Assembly: GCA_021613535.1 (NCBI GenBank)
Contig: CP075495.1
Coordinates: forward strand, 15,810,001-15,874,000
Direction: 5' to 3'
DNA: 64,000 nt
From: Adineta vaga
Taxonomy: Eukaryota; Rotifera
Shown here one piece after another: positions 23,519 to 34,820 of the stretch (position 1 is the first letter of the stretch; each line of letters opens with the position of its first letter). The notes under the pieces were generated by a model, which worked only from the letters and a program-made list of their open reading frames with translations, had not been told where the DNA came from and ran no database searches. A program made the translations under genes and the position numbers.

Positions 23519-23905
23519 TCGATGTCCATGGAAAATCATCTGGTCGCCAAAGACGTAATGTTCGTAAATTAGGCATATATAATGAAAGAAAAGGTACAAG
23601 GTTTTTACCAATATGAAAACCTTCATTTGAACCCATATTACAACTAGGAATAGAAAATTCAACATATTCGACACTAATTAATGCATTTTTTCGTAATATA
23701 TCAGATGCCTAAAAATAAAAACTAATTTTCTTGTTAAATGGATGATAAAATCTATTCTTACATATTGAATAAGATGTAAAAGCCATTCAAATTGTTGTAT
23801 TCGAAAAGATTTTAATTGAATAAGCATTGATATAAGATGAGCCAATAATTTTGTACCTATTTTATTTCGATCAATTGATTTATCAAAACTTTCTTTAAAA
23901 GAAAA
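23519..23905 (-). pseudogene. Fragment of an F-box/LRR-like gene of a bdelloid-type family
   Basis: Two minus-strand pieces join across a short intron. The upstream piece (about 23905-23762) reads ESFDKSIDRNKIGTKLLAHL and on to FEWLLHLIQY. The downstream one (23708-23519) reads ASDILRKNALISVEYVEF, then LVPFLSLYMPNLRTLRLW and PDDFPWTS, ending at a GTATGT donor. No start, F-box or C-terminus is found nearby, and the following frame meets stops. The style (leucine-repeat text such as MPNLRTLRLWRPDD) is like the large F-box/LRR-type families of bdelloids. I call it a relic; a functional partial gene is less likely. Confidence 0.5.
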
Positions 23906-25570
23906 ATTTAAATAAAAACAAATATTTTATGTTATGAAGCAACTATTTATCTTCTTCACAACAATCAGCTATAATAATAATTTGTTTTATCACTTATTCT
24001 AACGAAACTTATACATAGTGCTTTTCTCTTAATACGAATAATAATCAAATCATTTCCCATTGTAAACGTTAAACAGAGGATTATAGATGAAGTTAAAATG
24101 TATGATAGAAGAAATACAAAAATATTCTAAATTTGTTAATGAAAAGTTTTCAAAATAGCATAAAGTTGAACGTAATATATCTCAGTATACGATGAAATCA
24201 AATAGAATTTTTAATTTATCAGAGGTGGGCAAAGTACTAGACATGTGCAGGGGCCCCCTACCCTCTAGCAATCACACCACTTTCAAAAGACAAAAAGACA
24301 AAGAACGAAAGAAAGAAAGTACTAGTATAGTACATAATAGTAACTTATAGCATGAAAACAAACTTAGTTCGTTCTTTATTCTTCTTTATGAAGAAAAGTA
24401 AAATTTCTTTCTGAATGAATGAATGAATGAAAACTTTTCCTCACTATATGTATATATTATCTGATCATGATAGTACAGATTGATTCTTTTATCTCTACTT
24501 TGGCAATTCAATATCACAGAAATCTGAATAATCAGAATAATTTATTGAAGAAGATAAAAATAAATTCTGTCATAAATTTTAGTTCGATTAAATAAAAAAA
24601 TCGATAAAATTATTTATCAGTCATTGGAAAATATAAATGGAAGGAAATTTAAGCGACAAAATATGATCCAAGATGATTTCGAGCATAATCACGTTTAGTT
24701 AACATTGTATGATTACTCTCTAAAAGAAAATGATTTCATCATATAAAAATGAAGATATTTATGCATAGCTTGTTTTGGTTCTGATATATGTTCTTTTCGT
24801 TCACTTTCGGCAATACGTAATAGATGATTTAATTCATTTTGAACAGAAGCTTTATAAGCAACTCGAGTTTTCAATATACTACTAAAGTCAGCCGATAGTA
24901 TAAAAAAATTAAAGTATTAATGTCATTATACTTTTATACTGGCTTTAGGGAATGAATTGAGTTTCAATAAAAATAACTCTTATATATTATTAAAATATAG
25001 ATTTTTATTAAGATATCGTTCTTTATTGAATAATTATTTCGTATTTAATTCATCTGAAATAACTTTGAAAACCTTTCTTATTACATTTATGTCTTTTCTA
25101 ACAAGAAATACCTTTAGCAACATGTGACAAATCTAAGTGTTATAAAAAAAAGAAACAGAAAGAGAAAAAGAAACATGCGTTTGAGTCATCAATTTCTTGC
25201 AAATGACACAACAAAAACAAAAATATTCGTATTTTTACTATATTCATTTTTGCTTTCATATATTTCTATTCATTTTATTTTCTCTGGTAAAATCTCTTGA
25301 TAAACTGTAAGTAAATAACTTTTTTTAAAAATTAATATTCGATATTATTTTTCCAAATGACTTAGTTAAAAACAATGATTTTAAAATATCAAAGTCAATT
25401 TGAATTCTATGATTTACCAATAATATTAAGAAAGATTTATATTTCAATGAGTAAAAATTCATCCATACTACACAATTGTTTTTCTTCGAAAATTTCTCTT
25501 TCAATCTTCACTCAATAAGAGAAGACTATTGTATTTAATCTTGTATACATATGTAAAGAATTCACTTTTT
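23906..25570. other. Intergenic region with a hAT-type terminus-like motif and an unrecognised exon-like fragment
   Basis: CAGAGGTGGGCAAAGTAC near 24222 is typical of a hAT transposon end, but I find no partner end. A minus-strand open piece at about 24905-24716 (containing RVAYKASVQNELNHLLRIAE) looks protein-like but has no start and no recognised family. A second piece at 24720-24650 (KRDYARNHLGSYFVA, then stop) may be its last exon. These are possibly decayed exons. Nothing else is supported. Confidence 0.35.
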
Positions 25571-26309
25571 AGTGTACTCAAAAAGTGAGTACACTACTAG
25601 AATCGGTCTGTGTGTTCGTCCGTCCGTTTACACGATAACTCTTCACAACTACATTCGATTGAGCTAAAACTTTGTGCACATAATTGTCTCATCAATATCT
25701 CGAGAAATGGCTGAGTTATAGAAAAAATTGTCATTTTTGACCAGACCATCACTGAGGGGGATACAGGGTTTTTTGAAAAAACATTTTATCTCAAAATTAT
25801 TTAAAAACTACATAAATCGACTCAGTTTTCAACGCTGATTCCGAATCTGATATCGGTTTTGAGTCAAATTGTAGCTTCCTAGTGGAAAATGCTCGAGAAA
25901 GGTCTCAAAATGCGCAAAAACTGTATTTTACCACCATATTGTCTAAATACGGCTCAGATGACCTGTAGTTTGGGTGCTTCGCAAATACTTGGTTTTCTAG
26001 GTAGTCAGAAAGACTATCGAAAGGGGAAAATCTGATCTCCATACCTATTTGATATTGACGATCTATTATGAAAATGCTGATATGTGTATCTATCATAGAT
26101 TTCTTATAGATTCATGAGGTTGCATATGACCGTTATTCCGATAGATTCAAACACAAAAATCCATTCAAAAATAAGTCATCGGAAATCTTGCTCATCGAAA
26201 AGTTTCTCATGGTAGTTTTGTTCCGTAGACATTCTAGAATGGTTTATCTCTCTCATACACTTTTTGCAGTACACATAACTCTCGGATAAAATCCGAAGTT
26301 TTCACATTT
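25571..26309 (+). repeat. Dispersed repeat, long copy (about 740 bp)
   Basis: It starts with a terminal foldback AGTGTACTC-AAAAAGT-GAGTACACT and ends near CGGATAAAATCCGAAGTTTTC. The first about 200 bp and the last about 110 bp are also found, in the opposite orientation, at 41756-42057. The copy here has an extra middle part of about 430 bp and an extra GTCTGTGTGTTCGTCCGTCC segment near the start. No transposase is seen. It is most likely a non-autonomous mobile element of unassigned class. Confidence 0.65.
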
Positions 26310-26826
26310 ATTTTAGAATAAGATTCTGCTCGATGTTTATGTTATTATTAATTAAATGTCATTCAAGGATAATTCTTTTTCTTGATAAAGCCATAAACAT
26401 ATTAGAAGATCCCCTTGAATTTTGTGAAACTCACATATATTTTTCGAAGTAAACTAAATGAGTGTAAGTTTTAAGTCGAGAAATTGTGGGTCTTCTCCCC
26501 CCTGTCCTCCATTACAAACATAGTCTCCGATGAAGGGAAGGGGGCAGGGAAACTGAAGGTCAACACACACCCTCAAAGGACATAGAAGATTCGGATCTTT
26601 AATATACGTCCATGACTATAGTCTATCATTTGATGAACTTCAAAAGTTGATTATCGACAAAAATGACAGATTTCCAAGAAGAAGAATCAGTGAGAAAATT
26701 CTTTAAACAAATCCTTTAATAACAAAGTTTTTGAGAAGAGAATATTTACAAATTTGATTATTTTATAAAAATTGAATAGGTTTTTTTTCTCAATAATATC
26801 ATTAAAGATATCGACGAAAACAAATA
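26310..26826. promoter_or_regulatory. Upstream region of the nuclear-receptor gene
   Basis: About 500 bp between the dispersed repeat and the receptor start codon. A GC-richer patch with poly-C/G runs lies at 26480-26600 (TCTCCCCCCTGTCC, GGGAAGGGGGCAGGG). No gene is seen. It presumably carries the promoter; no motif can be named. Confidence 0.35.
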
Positions 26827-28309
26827 ATGATTAATATTGATCAAATTGAAAAAAATAATAATAAAAACGTTAGTAGAAAATTTATTTGAGAAAGAAAAAT
26901 CTAATTGAAATATTTTGTTCTTAAGGATGAATCAAAACGATCAAATAAAAAAACGAAAATAAAACATAATTCTTTAACTTGTGTTATTTGTGGATCATCA
27001 GCAAATGGATTTAATTTTGGTGCAATTACTTGTGAAAGTTGTAAAGCTTTCTTTCGTCGTCACGCAAGAAAATATTCTGTAAGATTAATAATTCAATTTT
27101 AAATGAAATATTATTCATTTATCTTTAGAATTCTTTTCAATGTATTTCAAAGAATAAAAATTGTCATATAACAATTGAAACACGTCGTAATTGTCCTTTT
27201 TGTCGTCTAAATAAATGTTTTGAAAAAGGAATGAAATGTGATCGACTTTCAACGGTATATTCCTTTGTTTTAAATTAATAAATAAAAAGACATTTTTTTT
27301 ATAGATTGAAGAAAAAATAACAAAACGTTATCAATTAGAAGAAAATCGAATTTCAACATTAAATTCTCAAATAAATTTCGAAGAAATTCCATTATCAACA
27401 TATTCGAATAATGTAATTCAAATTTTTTGTAAAATATTTCTAATATTTATTTGATATTTTTTAGTTAATTGTCTCAAATCTAAATAATTTTAATTTATTT
27501 CAATTTAAACCAATATTACTTAATTCAGAAGAATTTCAACGTATAGAAAATATTTCATTTTATTATCAAAATCGTATTGAAGATGGTAAATCGTAAAATA
27601 TTCTTTTCTTTTTTTTTTTTTTAAATTTCTTTTTTTAGCTAATCGTAATGGTTTACCATGGAATCCATTAATAGAAAGTAAAAGTTATTTAGATGTTCTT
27701 AATAGTCATTCTATATCAATCATGAGACTTTTATCATTTTTTAAACAAATTCCTGAATTAAATCAATTAAATCTTGACGATAAAGTTTATTTAATAAAAT
27801 ATAATATAATAACAATACTTGGAATAAATTCTTCACTTTCATTTAATATTGAAACAAATGAAATAATTGAAAGTAAATATGATTTACCATGGAATACACA
27901 ATATTTTCAAGTACTTCATGGTTATCAAATAGCAAAGAAATCCCAAGAAATCTTTAAAACATTTATAAAACTTGCAAAATATGATGAAAAAATTCTTCAA
28001 TTATTTCTTATTATAATTCTTCTTACGAAATGTTTTTTCATAACAAATGATTCGTATGAAATTTATTCGTTTAATGATGAAATATTAATTAATCGTTTAC
28101 AAAATTCTTTTATTGAATTATTATGGAAATATATGGAAACAAAATATGGTTACGAAAAATCATTTCATTTATTTACTCAATTTATTTTTCATTTTCTTCC
28201 CTGGCAAATTATTCAAGAAAATATGAGATCAAATATTATACAAACATTATCACCACAAGATATTAATCATTTATTACCAATTATTAAATCAATTTTAAGA
28301 ATTTCATAA
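26827..28309 (+). CDS. Nuclear hormone receptor, DAF-12/HR96-like P-box
   Basis: Six exons join in frame to 406 aa: 26827-26868, 26926-27078, 27129-27254, 27305-27412, 27465-27585 and 27639-28309. I choose the ATG at 26827 because it splices in phase to the next exon. The DNA-binding domain begins [31 protein letters not shown] and ends [18 protein letters not shown], with all eight zinc cysteines present. The P-box ESCKA is the one known from the NR1I/J group (DAF-12, NHR-8, DHR96, vertebrate VDR/PXR variants). A divergent, very hydrophobic ligand-binding domain follows ([20 protein letters not shown] onward). The domain is nematode-like in divergence, and a ligand cannot be inferred. It acts as a nuclear transcription factor. 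Confidence 0.9.
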
Positions 28310-29391
28310 ATTTGATTTTTTAAAAAGAACAATTTTTTTCGTGTTTCATGTTGAAATTCTTAATCAATTTATAAAAAGATTCTGAAATTTGACTAAATAT
28401 CATATTTAATGTTATTTTAATCGATTTTCTCATAATAAAATATCTTTATGTATAAAATGAGAAGATTTACATTTATTAATGGATTTTGAACATCATTCAA
28501 TTACTAAAAAAGGTTCAAGACCGAGAAAAAAAAAATCTAATCATGGTTTTGGATGCCTCATCGTTTTGGGTCCTCTATATGTGGTAAAAATTTCGATTCC
28601 ATCGACATATGAACGTTTTCGAGTTCTGAAAAAAGAAGAGGATACCCTTAATAAGTTGATATAAATCAGTAATTTTTTTCATTGATAAACAGATAAATGA
28701 TCATAACAAATATTCTCTTTCGTAACTTAGTTAAATTTTGAATTCATTTATATTATACAAATGTCATTCTTAACGAATTCATAATAATATAAGAAATAGG
28801 TAAAAATATTTACTTAATTTATCAAATACCGTTAAAATATTATTTGTTTTTTATTTTAAGTGCAAACATAGGATTCTTCTTTGAAATTATAATTATATTG
28901 AAGATTTTATTTCAGATTGAGGTAATTATGTTACATTACGACAATTGATTTTACGATTCAATTTTTTGCTTTTGATATAATAAGATCGAAAAACATGTCT
29001 TAAATATACTTATTTTTATTACATACGTCCTCGCAGTAAGAATTGCTAATGTATCCGTCCTCGCAGTAGAGATTGATGACGTATGCGTCCTCGCCGTACT
29101 CACCTGTAGTATGTATATATATATATATATTCTTTACTTTGACACAGCAGTAAGTATGAATCAATTCTTCTTCTTTTATAAGTGAAGAAACATAAATATA
29201 TTCTATTTTACTTCGTAGTTCTTTTTTTTAAGATAACGAACGAGTAATTATTGAATTTTTATTTATATTTAATTCTTTGACTCTTTTCAACAATGTTTTA
29301 ACATAAAATGCAATTGTTCTAGGATGATTACATAAATAATAATTGATTAAAAACTTTTCTTCTTTTATTATTTTTTCTAGATATATTTATA
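28310..29391. other. Intergenic region with a 3 x 30-bp tandem repeat and an AT microsatellite
   Basis: No gene is supported. Besides the tandem repeat at 29026-29115 and the following (TA)n at about 29117-29132, it is plain AT-rich DNA upstream of the rhamnosidase gene. Confidence 0.5.
29026..29115. repeat. Three tandem copies of a 30-bp unit
   Basis: CGTCCTCGCAGTA starts at 29026 and 29056, and CGTCCTCGCCGTA at 29086, so the period is exactly 30 bp. The unit core is GC-rich in an AT-rich background, while the spacer half of each unit varies. Confidence 0.85.
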
Positions 29392-32046
29392 ATGTATTCA
29401 AAGTATGTTTTTTATTTATTAAATTTTATTTCATTTTCATGTGGAATTCCCTTATCAATCTCTGATATACCTTTAATTCATATTCCTACATTATTTAATT
29501 CTACTAATGATGTTATTACCAATAACAATACATTTCCAATGACTTTGACCTTTAGTAATTCTTCAATATCTTATGTAATTCTTGATTATGGAGATAATGT
29601 CGGTGGATTTCCATTTTTTGATATTGATCAAGTAATTGGAAATTCTTCTCTTCGAGTATCGTATTCAGAAGCATTACCCAATATAATTGATGGTGATATT
29701 GAATTTTATCCATTAATACGTTCTTTCGATCCATATCGAGTGAAAATTTATGAAATTACAACTTCAAGTCATATTGAAAGTCCTCTTATTCAAGGTGCTC
29801 AACGATATCAACGTTTAACATTAACTAATGGAGGTAGTATACGTATTAGTAAATTAGGTATCAAATCTGCATATTATACAAAGGAGATTTCTTCGGCATC
29901 TGGATCTTTTTCATGTAGTTCAGAATTGTTCACTAAAATGTGGAAAATGGGCGTTCGTACTTTACAAATCAATATGATTCCTCCTCGAAGTATACCTCCG
30001 GGATTTATTGCCACAGATCAAGGTTTTCTTCTAACACCAAATCAAGCTGGTGTCTATCTACGTGGGATGCAATGGGTCAATTATACAGTTACATTTTCTA
30101 CAATGATTGTAAAAGATGGAAGTTCATTTGCGGTACGTTCAAATGATTATTCGGAAATTCTTCTTACTATTAATTCGAATGAACATTCAAATCCTAATAC
30201 TTTAATACTTAATACACGACAAGAATTACCACCTCCAGATACTTATATTTACAATATAAGTTTGCCTTTTAATATTTCTCTACTACAATGGTATAATATA
30301 AAAGCAATAGTTCAAGGTTTAACAATTCAACTTTCGATTAATGGCTTAAACGTTTCTACTATTCCGTTACCAGAATCTTCAAATCCTTACATACCTTCTA
30401 TAACACCAGGTGGTATTGCTTTTACGACTTCAAATAGTCAAGAGACATTTTTTCGTGATCTCCAAGTAATCGATCTTTCTTCGAGTAATTCGGGAACCAT
30501 ACTCTATCAAAGTTCACTTACTTCACAGCAAGCAGTCTATGATTTTGGTGTTGGTACCAATGAGTTACCCATCATTTTAGATGGTGCAAAACGTGATCGA
30601 AATGTATGGTCGGGAGATTTATTAGTTGTTGGTCCAGTACTTTATTATTCTTTCTATGAATCTGAATATGTCGCTGGCTCATTAGCACTTTTAAACAGTT
30701 ATCAGTTGACGACTGGACCAGTATCATCAAGAGTTAATGTTGGATTTCCTTTACAAAGAAGTAATCCTAGTGATGAATTTGTCACTCCAATATTTTACAG
30801 TTACACATATTTTCTCGCTAATCTCATTAGTGTAGCTGAGTATTATCTTTATACAGGTGATGTTCAATTTGTATATGATCAGTGGCCTCGAATGCAATTG
30901 TTAATGGATTTTTTTTCAAAATTAGTTGATACAAATAATCTTATTGTTGCTTCATATCCAGTGTGGGGTTACGATTATAATCCTTCTTATGGTGCATATG
31001 TAGGAAAGTTTACAAAATTGAATATACTATATGCTATGGCATTAGATGATGCGGCATCTTTAGCTGATGCTGTAAATAATAGTACTGCAGCTCTTCAATA
31101 TCGTCAACAAGCTGCAGCTGTACGAACCGCAATAAACACTCATCTCTATAATTCTACTAATAATTTTTACATGATATCAGATCAGCAAACTGCCGGCATA
31201 AGTCAAGACACTAATTCATTAGCTATTCTCTCTGGTATTGCAACTCAATTAGGTTCAAATGTAACTCAGCAATTACTCGAGCAATTGAAACAAAAACTAC
31301 GCTTATCGGGTGCTAATGGTACCGGATATATATCTACTACTTTGGATGGAATTCCTGCAGGTACTTCTGTCATAGTTTCACCATTTATTTCGTTTTTCCA
31401 TGCAACAGCAGCTTTTGAACAAGATAGAAGTGATCTTGCTTTTGATATACTTGATTCTGTATGGTCACCGATGGCTCAACCAGGTCCTTATTTTACCGGC
31501 ACATTTTGGGAATCAGAACGTCCTATTGGCTATCCTGGCGCTTCTACAAGTATGGCACATACTTGGAGCGCTGGTATAACTCCACTTTTATCCAAATATG
31601 TTCTTGGAGTCAAACCCATATCTGCTGGATATACGAAATGGTCGATTCATCCTCAACCAGGCAATCTTACATGGGCTGCAGGGAGTGTTAGTACACCTCA
31701 CGGTGCTATAACAGTGAAATGGAATAATAGCAATTCTGAATTCAAAATTGTTGTCGATATTCCTCTTTCTACAAGTGGCATTGTATACATACCTACAGAT
31801 AACAATTGCATAAAGGTCAATGAAAAAATGTTCTATATGGAATCATATGACAATTCTGTTTATGGTGTGAATAGCATTGCAAAAAATGGTAGTTATGTCG
31901 AAGTTTATATTGTCTCGTCTGGAACGTATACAATAATTACTAATGATGTATGTAATGCTTTCTCAAGTATTTTTATTCGTTCTTCAATATCGATTTATTT
32001 AATGCTATTGTGTTTATTTATGATCTCGTTTGAAGTTAACTTTTAA
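29392..32046 (+). CDS. Secreted GH78 alpha-L-rhamnosidase-like enzyme, intronless
   Basis: An 884-aa single ORF. It has an N-terminal signal peptide (MYSKYVFYLLNFISFSCG) and a C-terminal hydrophobic stretch (IYLMLLCLFMISFEVNF) that could be a GPI-attachment signal or anchor. The middle contains the GH78 (alpha/alpha)6 catalytic region. DGAKRDRNVWSGD (about residue 397) holds the conserved acidic residues, and GTFWESE (about 704-710) holds a second conserved Glu. A beta-sandwich-like insert with laminin-G/DUF1080 flavour lies at about residues 220-365. GH78 enzymes release rhamnose from plant, algal or bacterial glycans. Animals do not normally have this family, and the gene is intronless amid intron-rich genes. 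The KRDR...W.GD form resembles fungal and bacterial members. Horizontal acquisition is likely. Base composition is adapted to the host. Confidence 0.88.
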   Translation: MYSKYVFYLLNFISFSCGIPLSISDIPLIHIPTLFNSTNDVITNNNTFPMTLTFSNSSISYVILDYGDNVGGFPFFDIDQVIGNSSLRVSYSEALPNIIDGDIEFYPLIRSFDPYRVKIYEITTSSHIESPLIQGAQRYQRLTLTNGGSIRISKLGIKSAYYTKEISSASGSFSCSSELFTKMWKMGVRTLQINMIPPRSIPPGFIATDQGFLLTPNQAGVYLRGMQWVNYTVTFSTMIVKDGSSFAVRSNDYSEILLTINSNEHSNPNTLILNTRQELPPPDTYIYNISLPFNISLLQWYNIKAIVQGLTIQLSINGLNVSTIPLPESSNPYIPSITPGGIAFTTSNSQETFFRDLQVIDLSSSNSGTILYQSSLTSQQAVYDFGVGTNELPIILDGAKRDRNVWSGDLLVVGPVLYYSFYESEYVAGSLALLNSYQLTTGPVSSRVNVGFPLQRSNPSDEFVTPIFYSYTYFLANLISVAEYYLYTGDVQFVYDQWPRMQLLMDFFSKLVDTNNLIVASYPVWGYDYNPSYGAYVGKFTKLNILYAMALDDAASLADAVNNSTAALQYRQQAAAVRTAINTHLYNSTNNFYMISDQQTAGISQDTNSLAILSGIATQLGSNVTQQLLEQLKQKLRLSGANGTGYISTTLDGIPAGTSVIVSPFISFFHATAAFEQDRSDLAFDILDSVWSPMAQPGPYFTGTFWESERPIGYPGASTSMAHTWSAGITPLLSKYVLGVKPISAGYTKWSIHPQPGNLTWAAGSVSTPHGAITVKWNNSNSEFKIVVDIPLSTSGIVYIPTDNNCIKVNEKMFYMESYDNSVYGVNSIAKNGSYVEVYIVSSGTYTIITNDVCNAFSSIFIRSSISIYLMLLCLFMISFEVNF

Positions 32047-33720
32047 GAAGAGACGTACTTTTTTCAACAATCCTATAGTGAATGATTTGTTAATGATATT
32101 TATTTTTATTGTATAAACTTATTTATATATACGTGTAGATCAACTATTACTATATATCTTTCCTACGTCAAAGTTAATGCTCATAATGAGGTAAACATAG
32201 CTTTACCTATAGGATGATACAATTATAATACATAATTCGTCCAGATAAATTGTTTGCAAAAACCTAATATCAAAGAAAATTGTCTAGCTGTGAAATCGAA
32301 TTCTGGTTCGAAGTTATCGTGTTTTAAAACTTTATCAAAAAACTTTCTATAATCGAATACATTTTTACACAATAACAATTCTTAGAGAAGGGGTATAACT
32401 ACAAAGTTTCACAACGGATCTAATGTCTATAATTCATTTCAAAATTCTATAGAGGAGAAATTTATACATGAAAAGATATATAGATAATTATAAACAATAA
32501 TCATTCTATTATTTTCGTGCAATCTGAAGTCTTCGCCACGATCAATTTTTTTCTGCAGTGGATCGTTGTTAGTACGTAATGGAAATTATCAGTATATTGG
32601 AGTATTTCCTGCTGATATTATATAAAAGTAGAAAGACCTTATGTATTTGATCTGTTTATAATAAGAGTTAATCCTTAGCTTTGTCCATAAATCTAACATA
32701 TACTGTTCGGATGGTTGTAATTGTTCTTATGATTGTCACCTTCAATATCCAACTATAAAAGAAAGAAAACCGTATTTATTTTTCACCAATTTCAATATTA
32801 TAATTATTTTATTACGGTCTTATGGTCACCTGTCGGATCCGTCGAAATCCGTTTTTCGGAAACTATAGGATCCTATGTTGGATCCGATAGGATCCGCAAT
32901 CGACAGAATCCAGCATGGGATCCGATCGGATTGATCGACCTGGGGGGAACACTAGACTGATTGATGAACCCGTAATACATTCAGATACGTATACAAAGAT
33001 GTTCTGAATATGCTGGCCATGATCCTTTGAATATCAATATCAGTACTTCAGTGATAGCCATTTAATCATATCTTGTCGATCTCTTTGATGAATCGATAAT
33101 ATCTAAAGAATAATTATGAATAGAAAAAAAATCAACTAATAGGAGAGGAAAAATATCTTCACTATTCGATTTTTTTTTAATAGAACTCATCGAATAATGC
33201 AAAGTTAAATATGTATTTCCAATAAAGTAGCTATAGCCAATTTTCATATGAATTTGCTTCGATACGATTTAATTGATCTATGAAATGAAGGATGAGAAAA
33301 CAACAGAAAATTGTCTCCGAGATTTATATAAAATATTTATTTGATTGATAAAGACAAAACTGATTCTAATGAATGATATGATCAATGTTTATATTCATTA
33401 AGTGAAAGTGTAGGTGTATGTACGTACATATGCACTATAAACAACCTATTAATATATTCACCCTCTCTCATTCATTACTATTTATGGACCGAACATCGAG
33501 TAACAAAGTGCAGAACGAAAACAAACTTGTCTGTTATCTATATATAACGGTCTCTCGTATTTTAATGAGAAATTAATTTTACGCTTTCGAAGATTGAATT
33601 TTCTTTTCCTTCTTTTTTTTTATTTATAACAACATGATGACAAAAATAAACAGTCTATTTTACGAAAATAAGTAACTATATAACCATTTCTATTCTTGAA
33701 AACAACTAAACTACAACTAC
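32047..33720. other. Intergenic region with one GC-rich GGATCC-rich island
   Basis: No gene is supported. At 32820-32955 a GC-richer block holds five GGATCC sites within about 110 bp (separate entry). The short minus-strand frame at 33062-33247 has no domain. The last about 150 bp should include the promoter of the ZZ-finger gene. Confidence 0.45.
32820..32955. repeat. GC-rich island with five GGATCC motifs, MITE-like
   Basis: Within AT-rich DNA the sequence alternates GGATCCG, AGGATCCTATG, TGGATCCGATAGGATCCG and GGGATCCGATCGG, creating many small palindromes. It ends ATCGACCTGGGGGGAAC. The composition and ending recall the islands at 11.8 kb, 61.85 kb and 63.2 kb. It is probably a short mobile-element remnant; family membership is not proven. 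Confidence 0.4.
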
Positions 33721-33737
33721 AACGTCTATCAAACAAG

Positions 33738-33848
33738 GTAAGTTAAACTATCTATTGATAAAAGATGAAGAAAAAAAAATATTCCAATCTGTTTATTAAT
33801 TCAAGTAAATTTTATAATGATTAAATAAAAATCTCTTGAATATTTTAG
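33738..33848 (+). other. Probable 5' UTR intron of the ZZ-finger gene
   Basis: AACAAG|GTAAGT at 33737/33738 is a perfect donor and TATTTTAG at 33841-33848 is a good acceptor, 27 bp before the start codon at 33876. No coding frame needs this intron, so it would lie in the 5' UTR. Confidence 0.55.
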
Positions 33849-33875
33849 AATTATCTTTCATAATTAATTCGAAAT

Positions 33876-34703
33876 ATGAAGAATTTTCAACATATTCATT
33901 ATGGTCGAACATTACTTGCTTATTGTGATTCATGTTATGCTATACTTGATGCTGAAAAACATCTTTATTATCAATGTTTAACATGTAATAATTATACAGT
34001 TTGTATGAATTGTATATCATTTGTACAAAATAAACATGTACCTTATCATCGTTTTATTCCTCGACGAGGAATTCCAAAAGAAATGGCATGGATACATATG
34101 AATATGGGTTTAACATGTGATATTTGTTTTCAAGTGAATTTTTCTGGTCATCGTTTTAAATGTTTGGATTGTCCTGATTTTGATGTTTGTCAACGTTGTT
34201 GTCCTATTGCTCTTCGATCACATCGTTTAAGATTAGAATCTAATCCACAAAAAGTACAAATGAATCGACAATTATTAGCTCAAAGAACGATTTGTGTTCT
34301 TACTGATCCAACTTCGTTACTTTTTGGTCAACAAAAAGATTATTTTACTGGATGGACTCTAGATGAAGCAAAAATCATTCTTGCACAACATCATCAATCT
34401 CAAAAACAACAAGGAAATATTTCAAATGAAAAGTATTCGAATTTACCACAAAGTCAATCACAACAAACAAATCGAACAGATAAACAAGGAGAAGAACATG
34501 ACCAAGAGAAAGACGAAAATAATGATAATGATAATGATATAAGTGAAAGTATTCCTGAAGAAGAGGAAGAAGAAGAAGAACATAAAAATATAAAACAAAA
34601 TGAAGAAAAAGAAAATGATCTTTGGCAAGATATTATGCGACGATTAAAAGAAATTCGTATAAAAGATAAAAGTTTAGATGAACTTGGAATTGATGATTAT
34701 TAA
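33876..34703 (+). CDS. Double ZZ-type zinc-finger protein with acidic tail
   Basis: A 275-aa single coding exon. The first zinc-binding block (about residues 17-50) is CDSCYAILDAEKHLYYQCLTC then YTVCMNCI. The second (about 80-116) is CDICFQVNFSGHRFKCLDC then FDVCQRCCPIALRSHRL; both follow the ZZ pattern CxxC...CxxC...CxxC...H. ZZ domains bind two zinc ions and recognise protein N-termini or histone tails. The middle is Gln/Ser-rich, and the C-terminal third is highly acidic (EEEEEEEE), then basic-amphipathic (DIMRRLKEIRIKDKSLDELG). The protein is soluble with no signal peptide. Partner unknown; a scaffold or autophagy/chromatin reader role is possible but not shown. Confidence 0.82.
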   Translation: MKNFQHIHYGRTLLAYCDSCYAILDAEKHLYYQCLTCNNYTVCMNCISFVQNKHVPYHRFIPRRGIPKEMAWIHMNMGLTCDICFQVNFSGHRFKCLDCPDFDVCQRCCPIALRSHRLRLESNPQKVQMNRQLLAQRTICVLTDPTSLLFGQQKDYFTGWTLDEAKIILAQHHQSQKQQGNISNEKYSNLPQSQSQQTNRTDKQGEEHDQEKDENNDNDNDISESIPEEEEEEEEHKNIKQNEEKENDLWQDIMRRLKEIRIKDKSLDELGIDDY

Positions 34704-34820
34704 TTAAAACTAAGATTGTTTTTGAATTATAAAAATAAAAATAATTAAAATTCTTTTTTTTTGTTTTGTTCAATTAATTTATTCTTAGAAAATATTATTA
34801 AAAGAAAATGATTTAAAACT

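Noticed and set aside
24222-24345. Complete hAT element starting CAGAGGTGGGC
   Set aside because: Only one terminus is visible, so an element cannot be bounded.
24650-24905. Possible two-exon minus-strand gene end
   Set aside because: Protein-like text, but no start, no known family and no further exons.
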